From: Amycolatopsis sp.
GTDB taxonomy: Bacteria; Actinomycetota; Actinomycetes; Mycobacteriales; Pseudonocardiaceae
Direction of reading: 5' to 3'
Assembly (NCBI RefSeq): GCF_025464955.1
Contig: NZ_JAODNM010000146.1
Coordinates: 32,595-96,594, forward strand
DNA: 64,000 nt
Part shown: positions 38,080 through 47,872 of the stretch, in pieces
How the letters are laid out: each line of letters starts with the position of its first letter
Position numbering within the stretch: the first letter of the stretch is position 1
Notes under the pieces: generated by a model
Told to the model about the DNA's origin: nothing
The model's input: the letters and a program-made list of their open reading frames with translations, nothing else
Database searches by the model: none
Position numbers and translations under genes: made by a program

Positions 38080-41000
38080 ATGAAACGCTCGAGCGAATTC
38101 CTGCCGCTGTCGCCCTTGCAGAAGGGCCTCCTGTTCCATTCCGAGTTCGAGGACTCCGGAGTGGACGTCTACGCCCTGCAGGTGGTGGTGGACCTTCGGG
38201 GACCGCTCGACGTGCCGATGCTGCGCGAGGCGGCGGAAGCGCTGCTGCGCCGGCACAGCAACCTGCGTGCCTGCTTCCGCCACCGCAAGAGCGGCGAGCC
38301 GGTCCAGGTCGTGCCGGCGTCGGTCGAGCTCGAATGGTCCGAAGTGGACTTGACCGGCGGAGGTGACGGTGACCTGGTTCGGATCACCGATGAAGACCGG
38401 GTGCGTCGCTTCGACCTGACGCGGCCGCCGTTGTCTCGGTTCACCGTGCTGACCTCGGCCCCGGACCAGCACCGTCTGCTGTGGACGGTCCACCACATCC
38501 TGGCCGACGGCTGGTCGATGCCGATCCTGATGCGCGAGCTGATCACGCTGTACGCAGGAGGGTGTGACGTCGACGCGCTGCCGGAGGTCCGGCCGTACCG
38601 CGACTACCTCGGCTGGCTCGCCGGCCAGGACGTCACCGCCGCGCAGGACGCGTGGCGGTCCGCGCTCGCCGGGGTCGTCGAGCCGACACGAGTCTCCGCC
38701 CTCGCGGCCACCCAGCCGGTGCTGCCGGAAACCGTGACCGTGCGGCTTCCGCGGGCGCTGTCCGCCGAGTTGGCCGACCGCGCACGTGGCCTCGGCCTGA
38801 CGCTGAACACCGTCGTCCAGGGTGCTTGGGCGATGTTGCTGGGTCGGCTCACCGGCCGCCGGGACGTGCTGTTCGGCGCGGTGAACTCCGGACGGCCCGC
38901 CGAGCTCGACGGCATCGAGTCGATGGTCGGCCTGTTCGCCAACACCCTGCCCGTCCGGGTCGTGCTCGACCCGGCGCGCTCGTTCGCGGAGACCTTGGAA
39001 ACCTTGCAGGCGCAGCAGTTCGGCCTGACCGCACACCAGCACCTCGGACTAGTCGAAGTCCAGCAGCTCGCGGGGATCGGCGAGCTGTTCGACACCGTGG
39101 TGATGTTCCAGAGCTACCCGATGGACAGCGCGAGCCTCGGGTTCGGCACCGGGGACCGGGCGGTGCGGGTCGAAGACGCCGATATCCGCAACGCCACGGG
39201 ATTCCCGCTGAGCCTGACGGCGTTCCCCGGCGACTGCGTCGAACTGCGGTTGCAGCACCGGCCGGATGCCTTCACCACCGCCGACGCCGAGCGGATCCTC
39301 GCCCGCCTTGGCCTGCTGCTGAGCGCCTTCGCCGTCGACCCGGCCCAGCTTCTCGGCCGCATCGACGTCCTCGACGACGTCGAGCGGGACCTGGTCCTGC
39401 GCGACTGGAACGCCACGGCCGCCGACTTCGGCACCGAACTCCTGCCCGCCCTGCTCTCCGAGCGGGCCCGCTGCCACCCCAATTCGATCGCTTTGCGTTG
39501 CGGTACAACGGAATTGACTTACAAGGAGCTCGAAGTCCGAGCCAACCGGCTGGCCACCGAGCTGATCGCCCGTGGTGCGGGACCCGAGCGGATCGTCGCG
39601 ATCGCGCTGTCCCGATCGATCGACCTGGTCATCGCCGCGCTCGCCGTGCTCAAGGCCGGGGCGGCCTACCTCCCGATCGATCCCGACCACCCGGCCGACC
39701 GGATCGCGTACATGTTCGCCGACGCCGCACCCGTGCTGCTGCTGACCACCGGGGATGTGCTCGCCGGACTCGGTGAAGCGGCTTCGCTGCCGGCGCTGCT
39801 CCTCGACGGTCCATCCACTATGGACAACCGTGCGTCCAGGCCGGTTGTGGAGCTCTCCCCGGACCATCCCGCGTATGTCATCTACACCTCGGGCTCGACC
39901 GGACGTCCCAAGGGCGTCACTGTGACCCAGCACGGGCTCACGAACCTGATCCAGGACATGCGGGTCCGCCTCGAAGTCACCGCCGCGGATCGGCTGCTCA
40001 GCGTCACCACGTTCGGTTTCGACATCTCCAACCTGGAACTGTTCGTGCCGCTGCTCGCCGGGGCGACGCTAGTCCTCGCCGAACGCGAACTGGTCCGCGA
40101 CACGGCCGCCATGAGCACCGCGATCACCACCTCCGGCGCAACGATCATGCAGGCCACCCCGAGCCTGTGGCAGTCGCTGGTCGCCGCCGACCCCGCCCCG
40201 CTGTCCGGGCTGCGGGTGGTCAGCGGCGGCGAGGCCTTGCCCGAACCGCTCGCCGCGTCGCTGCTGGCCGCGGGCTGCGACCTGAGCAACTACTACGGCC
40301 CGACCGAGACCACCATCTGGTCCACGGCCGCTCGGCTGGACGGCACGCGGCCAGGTGCGCCGTCGATCGGTGTCCCGATCTCGAACACACAGGTCTACGT
40401 GCTGGACGACGCGCTGCGGCCGGTCGCCCCGGGCCTGCTCGGCGAGCTGTACCTCGCCGGCGACGGCGTCGCCCGCGGGTACCTCAACCGGTTCGCGCTG
40501 ACGTCGGAGAGGTTCGTGGCGAACCCGTACGGTCTCCCCGGCGCGCGGATGTACCGCACGGGCGACGTCGTCAGCTGGGGAGCCGACGGCAAGCTCGACT
40601 ACCTCGGTCGCGTCGACCACCAGGTCAAGGTGCGCGGGTTCCGGATCGAACTCGGCGAGATCGAGTCCGTGCTGGCCGACCACCCGCAGGTCGTCCATGC
40701 CGCCGCGGTCGCGCGCGAGTACGGGCCCGGCGACGTGCGGCTGGTCGGCTACGTCGTGCCGGCGACGGGCGGAGTGGACCGGACGAGCCTGCGTGCGCAC
40801 CTGGAGGGCGCACTGCCGGAGTACATGGTCCCGCCGGTGCTCGTCGAGCTGGACGAGTTCCCGATGACCCCGAGTGGCAAGATCGACCGGAAAGCCCTGC
40901 CCGAGCCCGGCTCCGCGGCGCTCGTCGGCGGCCGGGCGGACCGCACTCCGGCCGAGGAGATCCTTTGTGGACTCTTCGCCGACGTGCTGAAGCTGCCGTC

Positions 41001-44000
41001 CATCGGGGTCGACGACGATTTCTTCGAGCTGGGCGGACATTCCCTCCTGGCGACCAGGCTCATCAGCCGGGCGCGCGTCGCCCTCGGTGTCGAACTGGCC
41101 GTGCGCGCGCTGTTCGAAGCCCGCACTCCCGCCGCATTGGCGGCCCGGCTCGGCGACGCGGGAACGACCCGGCCCGCCCTGCTCGCGCGGCCGAGGCCCG
41201 ACGCGGTGCCGCTGTCTTCGGGGCAGTTGCGGCTGTGGTTCGTCAACAAGCTCGGCGACGGCCGCGGCACGTACAACATTCCGTTGGCCATCAGGCTTTC
41301 CGGCACTCTCGACGTCGAGGCGGCGCGCGCCGCGCTCACGGACGTCGTCACCCGGCACGAAGTCCTGCGTACCGTCTTCCCCGCGGTGGACGGAATGCCG
41401 TACCAGGCGGTGCTCGACCCGGCCCAGGGCGTGCCGAGCCTGCGCGTCGCTGATGTGGACGTTACTGACCCGGCGGACCTCGAAGCGCGACTCGTCGAGG
41501 AGGCGGACACCCGCTTCGACCTCGAAGAGGGGCTCGCGCTGCGGGCTCGGCTGTTCCGCCTGTCTGCCGACGAGCACGTGTTGCTGCTGGTGGTCCACCA
41601 CATCATCGGTGACGGTTGGTCGATCATGCCGCTCGCGCGGGACTTCGCCATCGCCTACGACGCCCGCCTCGACGGGGACGCCCCGCGGTGGGACGCGCTT
41701 CCCGTGCAGTACGCGGATTACACGCTCTGGCAGGACGAACTGCTCGGCAACGCCGACGACCCCGACAGCGTCTTGACTCGGCAGCTCGACTTCTGGCGTT
41801 CGGAGCTGGCGGACCTGCCCGACCAGTTGGCCCTCCCGGCCGACTTCCCGCGCCCGGTGGTCACCACGCACCAGGGCGCGTCGGCCACGTTCACCCTCAC
41901 GCCCCGCCTGCACCAGGCGTTGACCGACCTGGCCCGCGAGAACGAAGCGAGCCTGTTCATGGTCATTCAGGCCGTGCTCGCGACGCTGCTGGGCAAGCTG
42001 GGCGCGGGCTCCGACATCCCGCTGGGCAGCGCGATCGCCGGCCGCACCGACGAAGCGCTGCACGACCTCGTCGGCCTCTTCGTCAACACACTGATCCTGC
42101 GCACCGACACCAGTGGCGATCCGACGTTCCGCGAGCTCGTCCACCGGGTCCGCGAGCGCAACCTAGCCGCGTACGCCCACCAGGACCTGCCGTTCGAGCG
42201 TGTCGTCGAGGCGCTGAACCCGGAGCGCTCGCTGTCGAGGGAAGCGCTGTTCCAGGTCGCGCTGGTCTTCCAGAACTACGAGCGGCCGACGCTGGGCCTC
42301 ACCGGGATCACGGGGCACGTCGAGCCGATCAAGAGCGTCTCCGCGAAGTTCGACCTGACCTTCCAGCTCGACGAGCACACCGAGCACGGCCTCCCGGCCG
42401 GCCTGGACGGGCTTCTCGAGTACAGCACCGATCTGTTCACTCGCGCGACAGCTGAGTCCATTGTGGACCGTTTCGTCGGCCTGCTCGAAACCGTCGTCAC
42501 CGGCTCGGACAGCAAGCTCAGTGACTTGAACGTGCTGACCGAGCCGGAGCGCGAGCTCGTCACCCGCGAGTGGGCGGGCCCGTTCGCCGAGTCCAACCCG
42601 TCGACGATGACCGCGTTGTTCGAAGCGCAGGTCGCCGCCGCGCCGGACGCGCCCGCGGTGTCGTTCCACGGCACCGAGTTGAGCTATCGGGAGCTCAACG
42701 AGCGCGCGAACCGCCTGGCGGCGCTGCTGATCCAGCAGGGTGTCGTCGCGGAGGACTACGTCGGGATCGCGATGCCGAGGTGCCCGGAGATGGTCGTCGC
42801 GGTACTGGGTGTGCTCAAGGCCGGCGCGGCGTTCATGCCGATCGACCCCGAGTACCCGAGCGACCGGATCGCCTACATGGTCGGCGACGCGAACCCGCGC
42901 GAGATCCTGGCCGTGAAGTCGACGGCCGAACGCGTCACGCTGCCCGGGAGAGTCGAGCCGATCGTCGTCGACGACCCGGCGACCGTCGCGGATTTGGCCG
43001 CGCACAACGATTCCCATACTGGTGTCGAGGTGAAGACGGCCAACACGGCGTACATCATCTACACCTCCGGCTCGACGGGCCGCCCGAAGGGCGTGGTGAT
43101 CACGCACGCCAGCGTCACCGACCTCGTCGCGGCCGTCCTCGTGAATATCGGGGTGAACCGGATCCTGCAGTTCTCGTCGCTCAGCTTCGACGCGGTGATC
43201 TGGGAGTTCAGCGGCACGGTCCTGTGCGGCGGCACGCTGGTGCTCGTCGACGCCGAAGCCCGCACGGGCCCGGCGCTGGCGGAGGTCCTGCGCGCCGAGC
43301 GGGTCAGCTTCATGATCATTCCGCCGATCGTGCTGGCCTCGATGCCGCCGGACTGCGTCATCCCCGGGCACGTCTCGATCGCGGTGGCGGGGGAGGCCTG
43401 CGCGCCCGAGGTCGTCGAGCGCTGGTCCGCCGGGCGCCGCCTGGTCAACCTGTACGGCCCGACCGAGGCCACCGTCGCCAGCACCATCAGCGACCAGCTG
43501 GTGCCCGGAGGACGGCCGCCGATCGGGCGCCCGATCGGCGAACACCGCGTCTCGGTGCTCGACCGCTACCTGCGACCGGTGCCGATCGGCGTCGTCGGCG
43601 AGCTGTACGTCAGCGGCGGCCTGGCCAGGGGTTACCTCAACCGGCCCGACCTGACCGCCGACCGGTTCGTGGCCGACCCGGCCGGCGCGCCCGGCGGGCG
43701 GATGTACCGCAGCGGCGACCTCGTGCGCTGGCGCCTCGACGGCCAGCTCGACTTTCTCGGGCGCGCCGACCAGCAGGTCAAGATCCGCGGGTTCCGGATC
43801 GAACTCGGCGAGATCGAGGCCGTCATCGCGAACCATCCGGAGGTGACGTCGGTGGTGCTGCTGGCCAGGGAGGACGTGCCGGGCGACAAGCGTCTCGTCG
43901 CCTACGTCGTGCCCACCGGGCCAGCCGAGCTCGCCGCCGGGCTCGGGGCGTCGATCACGGCGTTCGTCGGCGACCGGTTGCCGCACTACATGGTCCCGGC

Positions 44001-45195
44001 GGCGGTGGTGGTGCTCGACGAGTTTCCCGCGAACCCCAACGGGAAGACCGACCGCAAGCGTTTGCCCGTCCCGGAACTGGATCTCTCCGGCGATCGGGCG
44101 CCTCGCAACACCGTCGAAGAGATCCTCTGCGGCGTCTTCGCCGAGGTACTCGGGACGGCGTCGGCAGGGATCGACACCGACTTCTTCGCCGCCGGCGGCA
44201 ACAGCATCCGGTCCATCCAGGTGGTGGACCGGGCGGCCAAGGCCGGCGTGCGATTCAGCGTCGCGGAGATGTTCGTGAACAAGACTGTCGAGGCACTCGC
44301 CGCGATCGCCGAGATCGACGGGCAGGTCACCGGCGTGACTAGTCACCTTCGCGGGGCGGAGCGGAAGATCGCCGGGCTCGACGCCTTCGCGACCGTCCTG
44401 CCGATCCGGCCTTCGGGTGACCTGCCGCCGCTGTTCTGCGTACACAGCGGCCTTGGTCTGAGCTTGCCGTACGTCGGCCTCGTCGAGCACCTGGATCCGC
44501 GTCGGCCCGTGTACGGCATCCAGGCGCCGCACATCAGTACCGGAACGCCACTGCACACCGACTTCAGTGCGCTCGCGGCCGAGTATCTCGGGCACATCCG
44601 CGATGTCCAGCCCGAAGGTCCCTATCACCTGTTCGGGTGGTCGTTCGGCGGGCTGATGGCCCACGAACTCGCCGTGCAGCTGGAGGCCGAAGGCGAGCGT
44701 GTGGCTTACTTGGCCGCGATCGACAGCTTCCCGGCCGGCGCGGACGACGAGGAGTACGACGATCAGGAGCTGCTCGCCCGCTTCCTGGACAACGCGGGTT
44801 ATGACCGGTCGGACTTCGCCGTCGCCGAACTCACGACGACGAGTGTGCTCGACGTCCTCCGCCGCGATGGCAGCTTGTTCGCTTCGCTGGGCGAAGAGCG
44901 ACTGCCGCGGCTGCTGGCGTCGATGAACGCGCACACCCGGCTGGCACAGGGATTCACCCCGGGGGAGTTCAGTGGTGACCTCGAGCTGTTCGTCGCCACA
45001 GCGGGGGCAAGTGAAGCGGAGCTCGCCGCGCGTGTCCGCCGCTGGGACTCCCACGTCAGCGGAGCCGTGACCCGCTACGACATCGACTCCGACCACGACC
45101 ACCTGATGCATCCGGCGCCGCAAGCCCAGATCGGCGCGAAGACCGCACTAGTCCTTGACTGCACAGTCCTCGAGAACATCCAGAGCGGAAGCTGA
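38080..45195 (+). CDS. NRPS, modules 3-4: C-A-T-C-A-T-TE
   Basis: C (VHHILADGWSM), A ([14 protein letters not shown]), T (FFELGGHSL), C (VHHIIGDGWSI), A, T (FFAAGGNSI), type I TE (FGWSFGGLMAHE). Confidence 0.95.
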   Translation: MKRSSEFLPLSPLQKGLLFHSEFEDSGVDVYALQVVVDLRGPLDVPMLREAAEALLRRHSNLRACFRHRKSGEPVQVVPASVELEWSEVDLTGGGDGDLVRITDEDRVRRFDLTRPPLSRFTVLTSAPDQHRLLWTVHHILADGWSMPILMRELITLYAGGCDVDALPEVRPYRDYLGWLAGQDVTAAQDAWRSALAGVVEPTRVSALAATQPVLPETVTVRLPRALSAELADRARGLGLTLNTVVQGAWAMLLGRLTGRRDVLFGAVNSGRPAELDGIESMVGLFANTLPVRVVLDPARSFAETLETLQAQQFGLTAHQHLGLVEVQQLAGIGELFDTVVMFQSYPMDSASLGFGTGDRAVRVEDADIRNATGFPLSLTAFPGDCVELRLQHRPDAFTTADAERILARLGLLLSAFAVDPAQLLGRIDVLDDVERDLVLRDWNATAADFGTELLPALLSERARCHPNSIALRCGTTELTYKELEVRANRLATELIARGAGPERIVAIALSRSIDLVIAALAVLKAGAAYLPIDPDHPADRIAYMFADAAPVLLLTTGDVLAGLGEAASLPALLLDGPSTMDNRASRPVVELSPDHPAYVIYTSGSTGRPKGVTVTQHGLTNLIQDMRVRLEVTAADRLLSVTTFGFDISNLELFVPLLAGATLVLAERELVRDTAAMSTAITTSGATIMQATPSLWQSLVAADPAPLSGLRVVSGGEALPEPLAASLLAAGCDLSNYYGPTETTIWSTAARLDGTRPGAPSIGVPISNTQVYVLDDALRPVAPGLLGELYLAGDGVARGYLNRFALTSERFVANPYGLPGARMYRTGDVVSWGADGKLDYLGRVDHQVKVRGFRIELGEIESVLADHPQVVHAAAVAREYGPGDVRLVGYVVPATGGVDRTSLRAHLEGALPEYMVPPVLVELDEFPMTPSGKIDRKALPEPGSAALVGGRADRTPAEEILCGLFADVLKLPSIGVDDDFFELGGHSLLATRLISRARVALGVELAVRALFEARTPAALAARLGDAGTTRPALLARPRPDAVPLSSGQLRLWFVNKLGDGRGTYNIPLAIRLSGTLDVEAARAALTDVVTRHEVLRTVFPAVDGMPYQAVLDPAQGVPSLRVADVDVTDPADLEARLVEEADTRFDLEEGLALRARLFRLSADEHVLLLVVHHIIGDGWSIMPLARDFAIAYDARLDGDAPRWDALPVQYADYTLWQDELLGNADDPDSVLTRQLDFWRSELADLPDQLALPADFPRPVVTTHQGASATFTLTPRLHQALTDLARENEASLFMVIQAVLATLLGKLGAGSDIPLGSAIAGRTDEALHDLVGLFVNTLILRTDTSGDPTFRELVHRVRERNLAAYAHQDLPFERVVEALNPERSLSREALFQVALVFQNYERPTLGLTGITGHVEPIKSVSAKFDLTFQLDEHTEHGLPAGLDGLLEYSTDLFTRATAESIVDRFVGLLETVVTGSDSKLSDLNVLTEPERELVTREWAGPFAESNPSTMTALFEAQVAAAPDAPAVSFHGTELSYRELNERANRLAALLIQQGVVAEDYVGIAMPRCPEMVVAVLGVLKAGAAFMPIDPEYPSDRIAYMVGDANPREILAVKSTAERVTLPGRVEPIVVDDPATVADLAAHNDSHTGVEVKTANTAYIIYTSGSTGRPKGVVITHASVTDLVAAVLVNIGVNRILQFSSLSFDAVIWEFSGTVLCGGTLVLVDAEARTGPALAEVLRAERVSFMIIPPIVLASMPPDCVIPGHVSIAVAGEACAPEVVERWSAGRRLVNLYGPTEATVASTISDQLVPGGRPPIGRPIGEHRVSVLDRYLRPVPIGVVGELYVSGGLARGYLNRPDLTADRFVADPAGAPGGRMYRSGDLVRWRLDGQLDFLGRADQQVKIRGFRIELGEIEAVIANHPEVTSVVLLAREDVPGDKRLVAYVVPTGPAELAAGLGASITAFVGDRLPHYMVPAAVVVLDEFPANPNGKTDRKRLPVPELDLSGDRAPRNTVEEILCGVFAEVLGTASAGIDTDFFAAGGNSIRSIQVVDRAAKAGVRFSVAEMFVNKTVEALAAIAEIDGQVTGVTSHLRGAERKIAGLDAFATVLPIRPSGDLPPLFCVHSGLGLSLPYVGLVEHLDPRRPVYGIQAPHISTGTPLHTDFSALAAEYLGHIRDVQPEGPYHLFGWSFGGLMAHELAVQLEAEGERVAYLAAIDSFPAGADDEEYDDQELLARFLDNAGYDRSDFAVAELTTTSVLDVLRRDGSLFASLGEERLPRLLASMNAHTRLAQGFTPGEFSGDLELFVATAGASEAELAARVRRWDSHVSGAVTRYDIDSDHDHLMHPAPQAQIGAKTALVLDCTVLENIQSGS

Positions 45196-45202
45196 GAAGA
45201 CC

Positions 45203-46030
45203 ATGACCACACTCACCAGCACCAGACTCCCGGCCCTGCCGACCGGGCCAGGCGCCGCCGCCGTCGAGATCTTCGCGCTCGCCGGCCGCCGGCTGCGCCA
45301 CCTGCTCCGGGCCCCCGGCCGGCTCATCGGGGTGATCATGAACCCGCTGGTCACCATGATCGCGATGGGCTACCTGTTCAAGACCTCGATCGTCGTGCCC
45401 GGGGGCGGCAACTACCCCGAATACCTGATGGCGGGCGCCGCGGTCCAGGTCGGCCTGGCCAGTGTCGGCCCGACTGCCATCGCAGTCTCGATGGACCTCA
45501 AAGGCGGCCTGGTCGATCGGTTCCGTTCGCTCCCGATCTCCCGCACCGCGGTGCTGATCGGCCACACCCTGGCCGATCTGGTCTCCTCGCTGGCGGGGCT
45601 GGTGGTGGTGATGCTGGTCGGCTTCGCGCTCGACTGGCGGCCGAACAACGGTTTTCTCGGTCTCCTCGCGGGATTCGGGGTTCTCGCGGTCTTCATCTAC
45701 GTGATGCTCTGGGTAGGCGTCCTGCTCGGAATGTGCGTCTCCAGCCTCGAATCCATCGATTCGTTCGGCGGCCTCATCGTGGTCGTCTTCTCGTTCATGT
45801 CCAGCGCGTTTCTTGCCTCATCACAGTTTCCGAACTGGATCAGGCCGTTCGCCGAGTGGAACCCGGTGAGCTCGGTGAGTAACGCGGTGCGGCGGCTCTG
45901 GGGCAACCCGGTAGCCTCCGGTGACGGTTTCGCCCTGCACAATCCCGGTGTTGTCATCGTGATCGCGCTCGGCGTCGTCCTCACCGTGACCACCGTGCTC
46001 AGCTTCCGCCGATACCGCACAGCCTCCTAA
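45203..46030 (+). CDS. ABC-2 type transporter permease (DrrB-like)
   Basis: multi-TM; GAAVQVGLASVGPTAIAVSMDLKGGLVDRFRSLPISRTAVLIGHTLADL. Confidence 0.88.
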   Translation: MTTLTSTRLPALPTGPGAAAVEIFALAGRRLRHLLRAPGRLIGVIMNPLVTMIAMGYLFKTSIVVPGGGNYPEYLMAGAAVQVGLASVGPTAIAVSMDLKGGLVDRFRSLPISRTAVLIGHTLADLVSSLAGLVVVMLVGFALDWRPNNGFLGLLAGFGVLAVFIYVMLWVGVLLGMCVSSLESIDSFGGLIVVVFSFMSSAFLASSQFPNWIRPFAEWNPVSSVSNAVRRLWGNPVASGDGFALHNPGVVIVIALGVVLTVTTVLSFRRYRTAS

Positions 46031-46126
46031 GACGGGCCCAAGCCATCTCTTGAGGGTTACAAGACCCCTGTCAATAGGGGTTCTAGTGCTACCGCTTTGA
46101 CGGCCACGAGCAGCCAGGATGGACAC

Positions 46127-47482
46127 ATGACAGCGACCAGCGACACACTTGCCGGGACCGGAAGGCGGAGCGAGATGACGAACACGAACGGGAGCCGTGG
46201 GCGCGGAGTCGCCCCGGCCAGGTACATCCCACGGGGGGCGGCGCTGCTGGCACTGTCCGTGGCCGGGGCGTTTCTCGCCCTCTGGCTCTGCTTCGTGACG
46301 GTGCTCTGCTGCGTCGGGATCGGGGTCTACCTCGTGCCCTCGGCGTTCGGTGCGGTCCGCAAGCTGGCCAACTACCAGCGCCGCTTGGCGCTCGACTGGT
46401 CCGGCGTGGAGATCGCGGCGCCGTATCAGGAGGAGCCGGAGTTCCGCCCCGGCTTCGTCGGCGCCCTGCAGCGCAGCTACTGGATGATCGGCGACCCGAC
46501 GACCTGGCGCGAGGTCCTCTGGAGCATCGTCGACCCGTTCGTCGGCGGCATCGTCGCCTTCGTTCCGGCCGCACTGGTCCTCGACGGACTGGTCGGGCTG
46601 GCCATGCCGTTCGTCTGGGAGCAGCGTCTGTCGATCTGGAACGGCAGCTACTACGTCTTCATCCCGCTCAACAGCGAGTTCATGGCCATCCTGGCCGCGA
46701 TCCTGGGCGTGGTCCAGCTGGTGATCGCGGCGCCGCTGGCGCCGAAGCTGGTCAAGGCACACGCCAACATCACCGCCCGCTGGCTCCGCCCGACGGAGAA
46801 CTCCCGGCTCACCAGCCGGGTCCGCCAGCTCACCCAGGCCCGCTCCACCGCGGTCGACACCTCGGCCGCCGAGCTCCGGCGCATCGAGCGGGACCTGCAC
46901 GACGGTGCGCAGGCCCGGCTGGTCGCGATGGGCATGACGCTCAGCGCGGCGGAGAACCTGCTGGACGGCAACCCGGACGCGGCCCGCGCCCTGCTCGGTG
47001 AAGCCAAGGCCAGCTCGAAGAAGGCACTGACCGAGCTGCGCGACCTCGTCCGCGGCATCCACCCGCCGGTGCTCGCCGACCGCGGTCTGGCCGACGCCGT
47101 GCGCACCCTCGCCATGGAGGCCCCGCTCACCGTGGAGGTCACCGCCGAGCTGGCCGGCCGCCCCCAGCCGCCGGTCGAGTCCGCCGCGTACTTCGCGACA
47201 TCCGAGGTGCTCAACAACGTCGTCAAGCACGCCCACGCCCGGCACGCGGAAATCCAGATCCAGCACGAGGACGGCCAGCTGCGTATCCAGGTCACCGACG
47301 ACGGCATCGGCGGTGCCGACCCGGGCCGCGGTACCGGTCTGAAGGGCGTCGAGAACAGGCTTTCCACCTTCGACGGCTTCGTCTCGGTCGTCAGTCCCGT
47401 CGGCGGCCCCACCCTGGTGTCGATCGTGATCCCCTGCGTCCTCACCACGCAGGACCCCACGCAGCGGCGCTCCATCGTCTGA
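46127..47482 (+). CDS. DesK-like sensor histidine kinase
   Basis: ELRRIERDLHDGAQARLVAMGMTLSAAE H-box, ATPase domain DDGIGGADPGRGTGLKGVENRL. Confidence 0.9.
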   Translation: MTATSDTLAGTGRRSEMTNTNGSRGRGVAPARYIPRGAALLALSVAGAFLALWLCFVTVLCCVGIGVYLVPSAFGAVRKLANYQRRLALDWSGVEIAAPYQEEPEFRPGFVGALQRSYWMIGDPTTWREVLWSIVDPFVGGIVAFVPAALVLDGLVGLAMPFVWEQRLSIWNGSYYVFIPLNSEFMAILAAILGVVQLVIAAPLAPKLVKAHANITARWLRPTENSRLTSRVRQLTQARSTAVDTSAAELRRIERDLHDGAQARLVAMGMTLSAAENLLDGNPDAARALLGEAKASSKKALTELRDLVRGIHPPVLADRGLADAVRTLAMEAPLTVEVTAELAGRPQPPVESAAYFATSEVLNNVVKHAHARHAEIQIQHEDGQLRIQVTDDGIGGADPGRGTGLKGVENRLSTFDGFVSVVSPVGGPTLVSIVIPCVLTTQDPTQRRSIV

Positions 47483-47514
47483 CCCCGCTGGTCCCGCTCG
47501 CTGTCGGTCGCGTG

Positions 47515-47556
47515 TGGACAGTGCCTTCCCCGGCACTGTCCATACGCGACTTTTTT
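47515..47556 (+). terminator. rho-independent terminator-like hairpin
   Basis: TGGACAGTGCC-TTCCCC-GGCACTGTCCA followed by tacgcgacTTTTTT, after kinase stop. Confidence 0.75.
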
Positions 47557-47872
47557 GTGGGTGGTCGGGGGCGGGTAGTGCGGGCCGGAACGTCGTGTCG
47601 GGTTGCGGTCTAGGGCAGCAGGGACTGGGGCGGCAGGGGCGCCATCGCAAGTCGACGGCGAGTTGCGGTGGTCATGACCCACAGATACACAACAGCACCT
47701 GCTGCCCCGTCAGCCCCGGGGGATCCCCGCACCCGGCCGCACCGAACCCCCAGAAGGCCTTACGCCGCAAGGGGTGCTAGTACCACCCAGGCTCGGGCGC
47801 TGTGACCCGTGTGTAGCTCACCGCCGGCCGGAAGCATGGGTACCGACAAACCCGCGGCTTCAGGAGGACGAC

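Noticed and set aside
42163-45123. 986-aa minus-strand ORF opposite NRPS2 (and similar 691-770-aa antisense ORFs)
   Set aside because: antisense mirror of NRPS codon bias; R/H/D/G-rich with no domain signature
46066-46083. ACCCCT-gtcaat-AGGGGT inverted repeat upstream of the cluster kinase
   Set aside because: only 6-bp arms; could be an operator but not distinguishable from chance
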